Assembly (NCBI GenBank): GCA_963930775.1
Contig: OZ005689.1
Coordinates: 3,968,001 to 4,032,000, forward strand
Length of the DNA stretch: 64,000 nt
Direction: 5' to 3'
Origin: Cliona cf. orientalis
Lineage: Eukaryota > Porifera > Demospongiae > Clionaida > Clionaidae
Positions 22,320-35,200 of this stretch are shown here, in pieces. The notes below the pieces were generated by a model that was given only the letters and a program-made list of their open reading frames with translations, had not been told where the DNA came from and searched no databases. The number at the start of each line of letters is the position of its first letter. Within the stretch, counting starts at the first letter, position 1. Position numbers and translations under genes: made by a program.

Positions 22320-25101
22320 TCACGGACTCAGAAGATTTAAACAATATGGGCACAAACACTCCTTTCCTTCGCTATCTATGGTCACATCAACTATACAGTC
22401 TTCATGTAGCCATCTGCCACAAGCACAAGAGACCCAATCACCACCTGTTTCATCTTGGTTATAGTGAGCAAAGCATGTGCAGCAAATATTGGGATCAATG
22501 TCACCATCCGATGTATTGTCAACTCGACTCTTCTTTGGACGGGTTGCCGTAGACGATTCCCCAGCAGGTTTCCTTTTTGGTGGACGCTTACATGTAGCTG
22601 CTGCTGCCTTTTTTGCTTTCTCTTCTGCCTTTTTTGCTTTCTCCTCCACCTTTTTTGCTTCTCCTCCACCTTTTTTGCCTTTTCCTCAGCACGCTTGGCC
22701 CGCTCTTCTGCCTTTCTCTTCTGCTCCTCTTCTCTCTGTTTCTTCTTCTCTTCTCGCTCCTTCTTTCGCCTCTCTTTCTCCTCCATTTCCTCCTTTTTCT
22801 TGCGCTCCTTTTCCTCCATCTCCTTGAGAGAATCAGCACTAGTCAACAGTCTGGCACGAGGTCGAGGCTTCTTTGGAGCGAATGGAGTAGTAAGATCAAC
22901 TAGATGCTTGGACATTAGTGACTTGTTACCACTGTGTGTTTCGCCATCTCCAGTCGAACACGAGGCTCCAGATCCTGGTGACACCTTCTTCGCTGATCCA
23001 GCAGGGGTGGAAGAAGTCACAGAAGTTGCTGCATTCTTGTCGGCTTTGTCACTAGTTCCTTCTTTGACTGTACTTCCACTTGATGTAGTTGATTCGTCCT
23101 TTGATCTCGAAGAAGACCCTGTACCTGTGGCTGTAGTGTCAACATTATCAACTGGAGTGAGTGGTGTGAGAGAAGAAAACAAGTCCGATACAGATAGAGT
23201 GTAGCGATCAGGTGGGAGTGCTTCAGGGTGATACTGCTCAAGCCAGCGTATATATGAATAATCAGTGTCAAGAAATTGGTCGTAACCCTGACTTAGCCGA
23301 GCATTGAACAGTTCTAACTGCTCTGAAGTAAAATTATCAGGAAATGACCAATCATCAAGCAATTGCTCACCACTCATTGGTCCACTTGACGCTGCACTAC
23401 CGGCTGTTCCACCGTTGACAGCAGCCCCTCCACTAGTGACTGTTCCTCCACTGCCGACAGCTCCTCCGCTGGCAGCTGTTCCACCACCGAGAGCTCCTCC
23501 GCTGGCAGCTGTTCCACCGTCGAGAGCGGCTCCTCCACTGGCAGCTGTTCCACCACCGAGAGCTCCTCCGCTGGCAGCTGTTCCACCGCCGAGAGCGGCT
23601 CCTCCACTGGCAGTTGTTCCACCACCGAGAGTTCCTCCGCTGGCAGCTGTTCCACCACCGAGAGCTCCAAGACGATGTCCAGGATGATGTATCTCGAGCC
23701 ACCGAACATAATCAGGGTCCACATCAAGATCAAACCCTTCACTGAATCGTCGCTGAAACAGTGCATACTGCTCGTCTGTGAAGTCATTGCCACCCTGACC
23801 ATCATTGTCATCTCCATCGTCATCACCTTTACCATCTTCATCACCATTCTCCTGGTCACCATTGCCACTTTCAGGTTCTTCAGGAACAGAAATAGCAGCT
23901 GGATTGAAAGGGTAAACCCCGCATGTTCTGAAGCCAGCCACAATATTTGCTGGGATAAGTGCTTTCAACCATGCCTGAGAGAAGAGTAAATTAAAATTAA
24001 ATTTGTTGATGACTTTTCCTGGGTTTTTCTGAAAGTACTGGTGGCATACATTCGTCCATTGAGCTTTGAGGGGCTTGAAGACACCACAATCCAAAGGTTG
24101 TGCTTCATGTGTGGTATGTGGTGGTAAGCACAGCATTATGATGTCATGGTCTTTGGCGAAACGTACAATCTCAGGTTGATAGTGAGTGCTGTGCCCATCC
24201 AGGAGTAGTAACAAAGGTCGTGCAGGAACAGCATTCACAACGAATGCTCCACCAGCCACCCCTCAAACAAGTCGGTATTAATCCATCCTTTATCACTGAC
24301 ACCATACTTTGATCCTGGCACTTCGTTGTTAGTCCAAGCATGCTTTAAATTCTTTGCATCAAATACTATCATCGGTGGAATAGCCTGACCAACAGCATTT
24401 GCACAAGCTACAATTGTAACTTGCCCTTTCTTACCACTCTGGCGATATCGAACCTTTTTTGAACCAGTCTCAGCGACTACGTTAGGGGTCTTAAAATCCA
24501 GCGGCATTCCACTTTCGTCAACGTTATAGATTTGAGCTGGGTGGTCGGCTAATTTGTGCGTGTCCAAGACATCTTTAAGTAGAGAAAAATAGTGACTAAT
24601 AGTCTCCTTGTTGATTGCATCCATGCGTACATGTGCTGTGCTGTCACCCCTTCTAAGCGATAGGTCTCCTTGTCGTTGAAGAAAGCGATTCCACCATCCA
24701 TGCGTAATTTTTTCTTTCTTAAGACTGCCCTTTTCTCTTACTACAGCCTCTGCAATGTGCATTGCATCTCTCCTGGTCCTTCCAAATCCTACAGTTGCAC
24801 ATTCCTTGAGGAATTGTCCGAGTTCATGCTCTTCCTCTGTATTGAGGTAAGGTTTCTGGCCAGGCCTTGTGCCATGTTCTACACGCCCACTTACTCTACC
24901 TTTTAAGGTAGAGTATGGAACGCCGTGCTCGCGTGCTGCACCCCTAACTGGCGCCCCATCCTCAACTGCTTTCATTGCTGCAACCATTTGCTCGTCAGTC
25001 CATTGCTTTCGTTTCATTGAAGGTCGTCCAGGGTCAGGTATTGGACGCTCGATTCGACGTTTTCTTCTTGTCAAGCGCTTTCTGCTGCCCTTTCGAGGCA
25101 T
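22320..25101 (-). pseudogene. Pogo/Tigger transposase with PHD-like C-terminus, two frameshifts
   Basis: The start at 25101 (MPRKGSRKRLTRRKRR) is followed by a psq-type helix-turn-helix (WTDEQMVAAMKAVEDG..AAREHGVPYSTLKGRV) and a CENP-B-like second DNA-binding region. The DDE_1 core shows Asp in YNVDESGMP, Asp in LLLLDGHSTHY and Asp in QPLDCGVFKPLK. One base is missing near 24240 between WLVEH and VVNAVPARP, and one near 22660 in a GAGGAGAAAGCAAAAAAGG repeat. After the core come an acidic linker, a Gly/Ala/Ser repeat (about 23433-23672), a long Lys/Glu coiled region, and a Cys/His finger (CCTC..CAC..HEDC..CPYC) like a PHD zinc finger. The gene is clearly recognisable but not functional as read. 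Confidence 0.9.
23433..23672 (-). repeat. In-frame Gly/Ala/Ser minisatellite in the pogo transposase
   Basis: Tandem units of 30-33 bp encode GGGTAASGGA(A)L repeats between the acidic linker and the Lys/Glu region. The period stays a multiple of three. Confidence 0.85.
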
Positions 25102-25324
25102 TATGGCAATGATCGGACCTATTATACAAAAGGACCAGCATTTTAACCAACGAATCAGCTGTGTACCAGTTAACTTACAGCAATTCTTTTCAACGATCAG
25201 CCACGCGGTATGAGAGACCGTGTACTCTCCGTACATTCTTGTAATCTTCCGTATACCGACAATCGTTTGCGAGCGCGCCTACGTGGTCGATAATTGGTGC
25301 TGATCGATAATTGGTTGCCTACGC

Positions 25325-25647
25325 TAACCATAATTAATAATATTTTGTTAATCGAGCGATTTGCCACGCCCCTAAATATGCCCGCGAACGCATGCGTATG
25401 CCCATGGGAAGCGCGAATAGTCTAAAATGACGTCAAAATGACGTCAAATTCTATCTAACTCTAAACAGTAACGTAAAATTGATGCTAACAAACTGGTAGC
25501 AAATGAAAGCGAAGCATGCCCGGTACTATTGATCATGGCAAGATAAACAATAACTCAATTAATAAGTGCTACGTACATGTAGTTTACATGTAATCTTAGT
25601 GTTTATCATTTAATATCCTTTTGAACGTGAGACTACCCGTAACGTCA
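25325..25647. other. Intergenic, no gene seen
   Basis: No coding signal. It contains a short tandem CAAAATGACGT duplication near 25427-25445. Confidence 0.4.
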
Positions 25648-26789
25648 CGTTTTTTCGTGAATTGGGACTCGGGATGTAATAATAATAGCTATAATATAAT
25701 ATACTTTAATAGTTACTTCCTATTGACCAATCAGATTACAGGAAAGTGACAGTAAAATTCCTAAAGCATACTTATGATCTTGTTTTGTAAATGCAAAGCA
25801 AAAAAAGTAGCTAGCTCAAGTAGCTTGCATTGTAGTACCAAGTCCATGAGTCCAGAGTCCAGGTTTTACACTTATCCGCCGTTGTCCTCCATGGCGGCCC
25901 ACTGCGCGCAACCCGTAACGTAGTCTCGTGCCCAGCCCCCTTCATGCTGGGCACGAGACTACCCGTAACGTCACGTGCAATGGGTCCGTACTCGTAGCTA
26001 AGAACACGCTAGCAAAGATGTCGGAAGATAAGGGAACGTATCCTTACATTTTATTGTTGGCCTTGATGTCCTTTGCCGATGCGAACTGGCAGTCGTGCCC
26101 TCGCATCACTGTCAATGATCTTGGAAGTACCATGGAGTTTTCCACCGACGGACTCGTTGCCCGGAGCACTGCCATTGTTCCTTTAGGGAATCATAATGTA
26201 ACAGTTGTTTCACCCGTCCCTGTGAGAATTAGGAACTTCGCCACAGTGTGTGACGCAGCAGGGGATCGAATAAATACATCCTCCTATGTTTCTGTGATAG
26301 TAAAATTCCAGTGCAATTTCCAGAGTAACATTTCCAGTTTGACCGTTTGCAATGATCCCAACACCATAGTCACCAGGCAGTTCCATGGCAGTTTCAGTGC
26401 ATTGAACAAAATGGGCAACCAGTTTGGAGTACTATTGTATCTGGCAGTAAATTGTTCGTCCAGACTCTGAATCCAACAGCTACACTCTCAACACCACTTG
26501 TTGACCAGTGCAGGCGATGTATTGATGATCTGCAGTCAAACAGAGCTGACCCCACCACTCACTGTGAACGTGAGTCTAGCGTTAAATCATACACTTAATT
26601 TCTTGTTGATATTAATTAGTTATCATGTGCCCACAGCGTGTTCAGCACGAATTGAATGTAACCAGGGACAGAGACGTTGCTTTATCAGTCAAGAACTTCC
26701 AGGTGATGTGTGCTGTAACTTTTACCTTCAAAATAATTGTACAGATGAGTGCCCCAGTGGTTTGGTGAATGATTCCAACTCTGTCTGTG
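25648..26789 (+). repeat. Segmental duplication, copy 1
   Basis: This segment is nearly identical to 31099-32235 (offset 5451, then 5446 after a 5-bp insertion in this copy). It covers the upstream region, E1, intron and E2 of R4 and R5. Similarity falls off after E2: intron 2 and later exons differ. Confidence 0.9.
25920..25962. repeat. Hairpin GTAGTCTCGTGCCCAGC (17-bp stem)
   Basis: A perfect stem with a 9-nt loop sits just upstream of R4. The identical hairpin is at 31371-31413 upstream of R5, and a diverged longer version at 18663-18721. It is probably a tiny fold-back element. Confidence 0.8.
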
Positions 26790-28006
26790 GTGAGTTTTAT
26801 ACAGTCCCCCCTGGTTCATGTCCATTATTATAGTACAACAGTTCCTGAGGGCCATGCAGGGCAAATTTAACATTCATACCGTTCTTTTCAATGAAGGCTA
26901 AAACATGCAATGTATGTTTAATGTATCCATGGGCTATAATATTATGTAGATCTAGTTATCAACCAATTTCAATGCTTTGAATGTAATATTCATCTCTCGG
27001 GCTTTGTCCTTGGGAATTGCACTTCTATACTGCATAGCTACAATAATTCAAGCCTCTGGGTATTGGTCAATAACGTGCACACTGTTAAAATAAGAGCCCC
27101 CCTCTGATAAATCTGGATCCGCCCACACACACACACATAAACTTACATATACGTACACACAGTACTGTGAATTTCACACATTCATACACACACAGTTTGC
27201 CCTCCCCTGACTCTTGGCAATGGTACTGTGAGCTACTCAATGGAAATGGGTGTTGAACGAAATGTCGGAAGTGTGGCCACCCATACCTGCATTTCTGGCT
27301 ACCGACTGCTAATGCAGGATGGGAGAAATACACGAACCTGCAGTATAAGTGGTTGGAGCGGTCAAGATTTCATGTGTGGTGAGTGATGTGCACGTGAATA
27401 CATCACTGACTGTCTACATGATTCAATATTATCGAATTTGTTTCAATTTCATCCTGGCCAGCATTAGCAGCAATAATTACTATAGTTTTGGTATCTAATG
27501 GTACTGAATTATTATGCTATGTATAATAGTATAGCTAAAATGATGCTGTGTAGCAGTAACTGCATGTACTTTATATTATTTTATACCAGTACTTTCCCAT
27601 GCAAGAGAAAGTCTATACATGCAGGCACATGCATACCATAATATGTATAATAATTTATACTGCTTAGAGAGGTTAAATTAGCACGATAATAACATTTAGT
27701 TTCACTTAGCACTTAATTAAAATTGTAATTAGTTTTATATTTTCTACAGCTCCAAACACCCCAGTGAATGTCAACACGTGTCACTACGAAACTACCATAA
27801 TAATTGCACTTGGTAGTGGGTTGATAATTCTGTTTATTTTATTGATAGTCGTTATTATCATTGCAATTTTTATATTTGTCGGAAGCAAAAAGAAGCCTCA
27901 AAGGGAACCAGATGTCTATTATGACACCATTAATACTGCTCATCCACCTCTAATTATTGATACTGAACTAAATATCGCTTATGGTAATCCTAAGAAACTA
28001 AAATAA
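26018..28006 (+). pseudogene. R4: Sushi receptor, tail type A, E1 frameshifted
   Basis: Exons: E1 26018-26569, E2 26637-26789, E3 Sushi 27196-27378, membrane plus tail 27750-28006. No E4 stalk is found, but the splice phases of E3 and E5 still agree without it. The signal peptide is MSEDKGTYPYILLLALMSFADA. A 5-bp insertion near 26384 (ATGGC within TTCCATGGCAGTTT), absent in the twin R5, shifts E1 and gives a stop. Everything else is open, including the Sushi domain, the membrane segment and the VYYDTI tail, so this copy may have died recently or the indel may be an assembly error. It shares its 5' half with R5 but its tail with R1, which suggests recombination inside the gene. Confidence 0.85.
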
Positions 28007-28029
28007 TTAAATGCATGACAGTAAATAAC

Positions 28030-28289
28030 CGCATAGTTTGACTCAGATTGTGTCATTCTTAGATTAGTTGCTTCCTAATAAATTTTATGACAATTATTAA
28101 TAATTATTAATTGATATTATTAAAAATTGCTTAGCTGTGTTGTTTTGCTGCTAGAATGACAAGTGGACTTTTTTATCTAATAGTCTATGATAATATAATA
28201 TTATTTTTATGCACTGAAACAGTTTCATAGCAATTACACCATAATTTCATCATAAGTTTCATCATAGGTTTCATCATTATTCATCATAA
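28030..28289. other. R4 3' flank, no gene
   Basis: AT-rich, with a run of TTTCATCATA-type words near 28240-28290 that marks the start of the next repeat block. Confidence 0.4.
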
Positions 28290-28730
28290 TTACCTCATCG
28301 AGCGGCAAAATCGATTCGTGAATTGGGACTCTGGACGTAATGAACAACTTAGACTACATCCCGAGTCCCTCATGAAAAGTAGCCGCCATAAATTCGAACT
28401 AGGACACGTCGACAAACTGCGCATGCTCCGTACACGCATACATTGGGGCGCGCGGCTTGAGCCAGTTGACCCGAACGTGACCTCCACTGCCATGTGCTAG
28501 ACTGTATAGGGAAATCCCCCCCAGAGTGTGAGCTCACCAAAGAAAGCGAACTGAGAGAATCGCCATATGTCATCGATAGTCCGAGTCCCTCATGAAAAGT
28601 AGCCGCCATAAATTCGAACTAGCCTGGGACACGTCGACAAACTGCGCATGCTCCGTACACGCATACATTGGGGCGCGCGGCTTGAGCCAGTTGACCCGAA
28701 CGTGACCATGTGCTAGACTGTATAGGGAAA

Positions 28731-28765
<35 letters not shown>

Positions 28766-29400
28766 AGAGTGTGAGCTCACCAAAGAAAGCGAACTGAGAG
28801 AATCGCCATATGTCATCGATAGTCCACGATCTCTTCTACTCTAGGTTCGAATTCTGGGTCCGAACACCCTGTCATGCGCGCTAAACATTTTGAAGCAGTC
28901 TTCACCCCAATTTCGTCATAAATTTCATCATAAATTTCGTCATCATTTTGTCACTTCGATTTCATCATCATTTCGTCATTACTTTCGTCATCAATGAACA
29001 ACTTAGAGACTACATCCCGAGTCCCTCATAAAAAGTAGCCGCCATAAATTCGAACTAGGACACGTCGACAAACTGCGCATGCTCCGTACACGCGTATATT
29101 GGGGCGCGCAGCTTGAGCCGGTTGACCCGAACGTGACCTCCACCTGCCATGTGCTAGATTGAATAGGGAAATTCCCCCGAGTGCGAGCTCGCCAAAGAAA
29201 GCGAACTGAGAAAATCGCCATATCTCATCGATAGTCCACGATATCTTCTACGCTAGGTTCGAATTCTGGGTCCCAACAACCTTTCATGCGCGCTAAACAT
29301 TTTGAAACAGTTTCACAGCAATTTTATCATCATTTCATCATTACTTTCGTCATCAATTACTCATCGCGCGGCCGAATTATTTTTTTTTGTGTGAATTGGG
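28290..29400. repeat. Three tandem copies of a unit of several hundred bp
   Basis: The block GAGTCCCTCAT(G/A)AAAAGTAGCC..CACGTCGACAAACTGCGCATGC.. recurs at about 28366, 28582 and 29022, each with GCCAAAGAAAGCGAACTGAG- and CGCCATAT-type continuations, and, in two copies, a GGTTCGAATTCTGGGTCC segment. Flanking TTTCATCAT/TTTCGTCAT runs belong to the same block. The short ORFs on the minus strand repeat between copies and are not recognised as protein. Confidence 0.75.
28732..28765. repeat. C34 homopolymer
   Basis: 34 consecutive C in the second tandem copy. The first copy has six C at the same place. Confidence 0.95.
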
Positions 29401-29415
29401 ACTCGGGACGTAATT

Positions 29416-29789
29416 CAGGGGCGGATCCAGAGGGGGTTCGATGGGCTCGAACGAACCCCCCTTTCTGACTACCTGACTAGTACTTAGCCTGTATAGTAGT
29501 GCAAAATCTAGGCTTCATAGAACCCTCCATGCCTTTAGCTAGCTACAGTACTAAAGCCTCTGTCTTTAGCTCACCTACTTGGACGTTTCTTAGTGATATT
29601 TGGTCGATTTGAATTCTTGGAGCGCATCATAAGACCTCGAACAAGCAATCTAGCGAGAAATGGGCGTGGTCAACGAGCAAAATGGGCGTGGCTTACAAAT
29701 TCGCGCGCGCTTCGCGCGCATACCGTTATTAAGCATACATACTGTTAAAACTAAGAACCCCCCTATGATGAATCCTGGATCCGCCCCTG
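29416..29789. mobile_element. hAT-like MITE, CAGGGGCGGATCC ends
   Basis: CAGGGGCGGATCCAG at the left and CTGGATCCGCCCCTG at the right are inverted, with TAATT on both sides (5-bp duplication). The CAGGGGCG termini resemble hAT-type elements. A truncated right end of the same family lies at about 27090-27124 in R4. Confidence 0.8.
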
Positions 29790-29796
29790 TAATTAC

Positions 29797-31072
29797 GAAT
29801 CTCGTTATGTACAGACTTACTCATTGGTATTTAATCACAGGGTTTCCCCCAACCTGCCAAGGAGCATCAAGTTTAACCACTTTCGTATGGAATTCCACGC
29901 TCTTGCGCTCTCATAGTCTATGTTCAATAGAAATTATGTGCGTAGCTATAGTTAATAAATTTATAGTCTCTAGGATTTTGTTACTGAAGTAGACTGAGAC
30001 GACTGGATGCTGTTTTTCCATCTCTGGAGCTTCAAATCTTCAAGAAATTTCGACTCGATATGAAATCCATTAGGTGGTGGAGGAATGCTGTGTTTGTACT
30101 ATGATCTCGTCCACCCCAACTTCTGGGTTTATCGAAACCATAGGTAAAACTGAAAGGTGATTCAGCTGCTCAATATAGATCTAGTTCTGCCTGGGCCAGG
30201 GTACCAAATATTGAAGCTTTTCGCTACAGAGTCTGCTAGACTCCTCAAATATTGAAAGCCGGGAGACTATAGGAGATTTCATATCTTACTGTGGCCAGCT
30301 GAGACAGCATGGCCACAGTTAGATACAAACCTCCCGAGCAAATAGTACCTTGGAGACAGCGAGTCTGATAAAAGACAGTTAATACCACCAGGACTCAAAG
30401 CATGGTGTCCACAGGACGCCCTTGAGAGTGAAACATGAGGACTTCTGAAGAACCGGGTGGCAACATAGTGGCTAAGCTCAGCTAAGGCAACTTTGCAAGG
30501 CTAGCTTGTCGTGCAGTAGCTACTGACCTGTAACGATAAACATCCTTATGAATTTTATAGGGACATATATTATTATTATTATGAGTACAGAATATTATTG
30601 TTCTGTATAGCAAGCTTTAGATCCTACTTGTAACAAATACAGTGATCTGATTGGTTAAACTGTAGTATCTATCCTTCATAAAATACCTTGTAAGCCCCAT
30701 AAAAAACCTGGTAAAGTTTTGTTTGCCTATGGCTAGTTTGTTGCTAGGCAATTGTTTATTTACAAAGCCTTTGGGCATTGTTGCTAGGATCTAAATTAGT
30801 TAGACACTGTTTAGGAGGTTTCTACGTGATTTAGAAGACCTCAGGGCTTCGCTCAGGATTCTACACAGAGCCCTTCGGTCTTCTAAATCACGTAGAAACC
30901 TCCTAAACAGTGTCTAACTATTATATATAATAGCGCTATTGAATATGTGTGTGAGCGCAAGCGCAAGGGCGTGGAATTTCATACAAAAGGGGTTAAACTT
31001 GATGCTCCTTGGCGGGTTGAGGGAACCCCTGTGATTAAATACCAATGAGTAAGTCTGTACATAACGAGATTC
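29797..31072. mobile_element. Mutator-like element, 9-bp duplication
   Basis: The ends GAATCTCGTTATGTACAGAC are inverted with about 85 bp of matching sequence. TGTAATTAC at 29788-29796 and 31073-31081 is a 9-bp duplication. No transposase is visible. The left duplication overlaps the last two bases of the hAT-like MITE, so this element came second. Confidence 0.85.
30797..30920. repeat. 44-bp perfect stem inside the Mutator-like element
   Basis: TAGTTAGACACTGTTTAGGA.. (30797-30840) is the exact reverse complement of 30877-30920 around a 36-nt loop that itself contains GGGCTTCGCTC. This is a nested fold-back element. Confidence 0.9.
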
Positions 31073-31098
31073 TGTAATTACTCATCGCGCGGCTGAAT

Positions 31099-32235
31099 TG
31101 TTTTTTCGTGAATTGGGACTCGGGATGTAATAATAATAGCTATAATATAATATACTTTAATAGTTACTTCCTATTGACCAATCAGATTACAGGAAAGTGA
31201 CAGTAAAATTCCTAAAGCATACTTATGATCTTGTTTTGTAAATGCAAAGCAAAAAAAGTAGCTAGCTCAAGTAGCTTGCATTGTAGTACCAAGTCCATGA
31301 GTCCAGAGTCCAGGTTTTACACTTATCCGCCGTTGTCCTCCATGGCGGCCCACTGCGCGCAACCCGTAACGTAGTCTCGTGCCCAGCCCCCTTCATGCTG
31401 GGCACGAGACTACCCGTAACGTCACGTGCAATGGGTCCGTACTCGTAGCTAAGAACACGCTAGCAAAGATGTCGGAAGATAAGGGAACGTATCCTTACAT
31501 TTTATTGTTGGCCTTGATGTCCTTTGCCGATGCGAACTGGCAGTCATGCCCTCGCATCACTGTCAATGATCTTGGAAGTACCATAGAATTTTCCACCGAC
31601 GGACTCGTTGCCCGGAGCACTGCCATTGTTCCTTTAGGGAATCATAATGTAACAGTTGTTTCACCCGTCCCTGTGAGAATTAGGAACTTCGCCACAGTGT
31701 GTGACGCAGCAGGGGATCGAATAAATACATCCTCCTATGTTTCTGTGATAGTAGAATTCCAGTGCAATTTCCAGAGTAACATTTCCAGTTTGACCGTTTG
31801 CAATGATCCCAACACCATAGTCACCAGGCAGTTCCAGTTTCAGTGCATTGAACAAAATGGGCAACCAGTTTGGAGTACTATTGTATCTGGCAGTAAATTG
31901 TTCGTCCAGACTCTGAATCCAACAGCTACACTCTCAACACCACTTGTTGACCAGTGCAGGCGATGTATTGATGATCTGCAGTCAAACAGAGCTGACCCCA
32001 CCACTCACTGTGAACGTGAGTCTAGCGTTAAATCATACACTTAATTTCTTGTTGATATTAATTAGTTATCATGTGCCCACAGCGTGTTCAGCACGAATTG
32101 AATGTAACCAGGGACAGAGACGTTGCTTTATCAGTCAAGAACTTCCAGGTGATGTGTGCTGTAACTTTTACCTTCAAAGTAATTGTACAGATGAGTGCCC
32201 TAGTGGTTTGGTGAATGATTCCAGCTCTGTGTGTG
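31099..32235 (+). repeat. Segmental duplication, copy 2
   Basis: The partner of 25648-26789. It lacks the 5-bp insertion, so its E1 is open. Confidence 0.9.
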
Positions 32236-35200
32236 GTGAGTTTTTAAATGAGTCTTGATATGCAGAAAGTACAGTGTCATACCTACAAATCTCCCTCTTA
32301 TTATTCAGTGACACATGCACACGCAAGTACACAATCCTATAATATGTCATACAAACACACATATAGTTTGCCCTCCCCTAACTCTTGGCAGTGGTACTGT
32401 GAGCTACTCAATGGAAATGGGTGTTGAACGAAACATCGGAAGTGTGGCCACCCATACCTGCATTTCTGGCTACCGACTGCTAATGCAGGATGGAGGAAAT
32501 ACACGAACTTGCAATATAAGTGGTTGGAGCGGTCAAGATTTCATATGTGGTGAGTACTTAGTGATGTGAATATATATTAAATAGCTATTATCGAGAGCCT
32601 AAAGAAGGAGAGGGCATGCAACCAGGCATCTGGCAAAATTCATATGTAAGCTTTTATTGTTTCGAGCATTAATAGCAACTAAGGCATGGTACTTATTAAT
32701 ATGCTGTATATAACAATAACAGCATCATAATATTTAACAAGGCATTAAGTATAATAATAATAACCATGCAGTAATAATGTACTGATATGTAAATCCCATA
32801 CTGATATAGCATAATTATATTAATAATTAAGTTTATTAAATACCCCTATCTTTTCCAAATCCAATAGTTGGATAATCATCTATTAATAAGTTATATAGAC
32901 GATCATCTAACTACATTGTCTACTGTTACGGATACTGGTATGGGAGAATTCGAAGGCAGTGGTATACATTAAACTCAAATATCCACTATAGTTAGACTAT
33001 ACTGCTTATAGAGACGTTAGCACGGTCAATTCCATTCATGCACTTAGTACCTTAAGTTAATATTTACTCTATGCACGCAGATAATGGCTCCACAGTACAA
33101 ATTGTATCGGCTGTAACAGTCATTGCTGCGTTTGTGCTAGTGGGAATAATATTGCTTATTTTGGGACTCCTAGTGTACACAATCAAGATAAAGAGGAAAA
33201 AGCTCCAAAGGTATCTAAGTAATAAATATTAATACTATACAATAATATTATAGTATAATTATACTGCATGATTAGTACATTAAAGCATTAAAGTTTGACA
33301 CACATAAGCTGTTATAACATTTAATTTATTTTCATTGACAATACTATAATTATTCATACACTGTCTTGCAAGACCACATTTTGAAGGATGTGAACTGAAT
33401 ATTTATGAGACTCGAGAACAGGTAAATGTAGCTCTGACATAAATTATTATTGGAAATATCCGATACATTTATTTTATGAAATTTGCAGGGAGCAAGTGAT
33501 CAGATATTAAATGAAGTTGTTGAACACCAGGTATACTTTCAGTGTACTAAAGCATGCAAGTATGTATCTCGTATTTATTGACTCTTAACGGCTAAAAATT
33601 AACTAACTAGCTACTTATGGCTTCACAAACAGAGAAACCATACAGGTACTTCCATGGACTTCATTTACAGTGTACTTTGTATGCTTCTGGATTATTGTAG
33701 GATGTTTAACTTAGTAGCTAGGCTAAGCTATACAAGCAAAACATTAACATGAGTGCTAAAAATAAACATGCACCAGGGGAGTTTTGGAACTGTAACAGTT
33801 ACAGTTATCGTGAGTGAATATCAACCTGCAAAGTACACACTTTCAATAATATAGTACTGTACATGTATGGGGATGCCCTTGGCACCATATACAATAATAA
33901 CAACATTGTTATTACATGCCTAGTAACAATTTACTTTTCTGTGGTTATGATAATATTATAGTATAATGTATGATGAAACCTATATGGTGTAATCTATGAG
34001 GTAATTGCCAGCCTTGAAAATTTTGGGCCTCCATGAAGCCTTTCTGAGACTTGAAAGTCGGTATATTATATGTAGAGTATCTGACGCATGTATCCAGCGA
34101 ATACATTAATTATACAAGCTGAGTGCTACTAAATTTCTCCGACAAGTATACACTGCTGGCCAAACTTCAAGCATTCTCTTGGCTGACGTAATCCCGTGGA
34201 TAAATAAAGCTAGCCTTGTGCTATATATATCACACCTGCTGTGAGCCATACTGTGACCAACCCGATATTCAGAAGCTGTATGACGCTGTCGATTTCGTCT
34301 CTTGTGATTGAAAATTGTCATTATCGAGGTCAAAGGTCAGCTCCATCTCTGCGATCGAGGCACCAACATCGATTATGTGGCTTAGACTGTGTATGTACGC
34401 ACTATTAATATTGATGACCTACCATGTTATCATGAACCATTATGCAGTTGCTGGGCATGTGGTCAAGTTATTATTGTTATTATTGTGATTCAGAAGTATC
34501 CTGACTAGATGTCGAGGCATATTGTTATACATAGATTGATATTATAGATTTTCAATTGAGTTTAATAGTTGGGACCATGCATGGACATTGACAGCTATAG
34601 TGTTCTGAATAAAGAGGTGTCATTGTTGTTAATTTTCAGCTATTCTTAATACACAGAGATCGAGGTTCAAGTACTTAATAATATTATGATGTTTGCCTAA
34701 TATTTCACAGGACTCGAGGGCTACTAATGGTACTACCCTGGTGTATGCCGATATTGGTCCAAATGCCGTCAGCCGAGTTCAAAATGTGGCGCCTGATGAC
34801 AGCAATTACAAAGTACAATATACAGCAATCCAATACAATGCCAAAGCACCTCAGAATCTCTGTATGCCGATTGCATCAATGACAAGAGTTGTTGAAACAG
34901 GTACTATATCCGTATACATAAACAAGCAAGTACATGCATAACATAATAAAAATATTGTCAGTTTCAGTTCTTATAATATGAGTATGATAAATGAAGGGAA
35001 CATAATATTATTTTGGGATTTTTTTGTTAGTACCTATTGTACAGTATTGTAGTATACTGTATAGTTATAGATTGGCATGTATATTGTTGTCAACATGCAG
35101 CAGTTTGTGTCTGTATACTGAAACAGATTCAATTCACAATAAGCAACATCAACACTGTGACAGTCAATGACATGTCATTGATTAATTTTCATGCTATAGC

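Larger units (their letters stand above)
21919..25324. mobile_element. Pogo/Tigger (Tc1-mariner superfamily) element
   Basis: The left terminus GCGTAAGCAACCAATTACCG and the right one, reversed, GCGTAGGCAACCAATTATCG are inverted repeats directly bounded by TA (21917-21918 and 25325-25326), the target duplication of this superfamily. It holds one minus-strand transposase gene with two frameshifts. The first 400 bp (21919-22319) hold no gene. Confidence 0.92.

Noticed and set aside
22455..23204. 249-codon plus-strand ORF rich in Phe, Ser and Leu
   Set aside because: It is the antisense shadow of the Lys/Glu and Ser-rich region of the pogo transposase.
28846..28872. tRNA-like B box (GGTTCGAATTC) suggesting a tRNA or SINE
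   Set aside because: No A box, no cloverleaf and no terminal A-rich tail could be found. It recurs only as part of the local tandem repeat.
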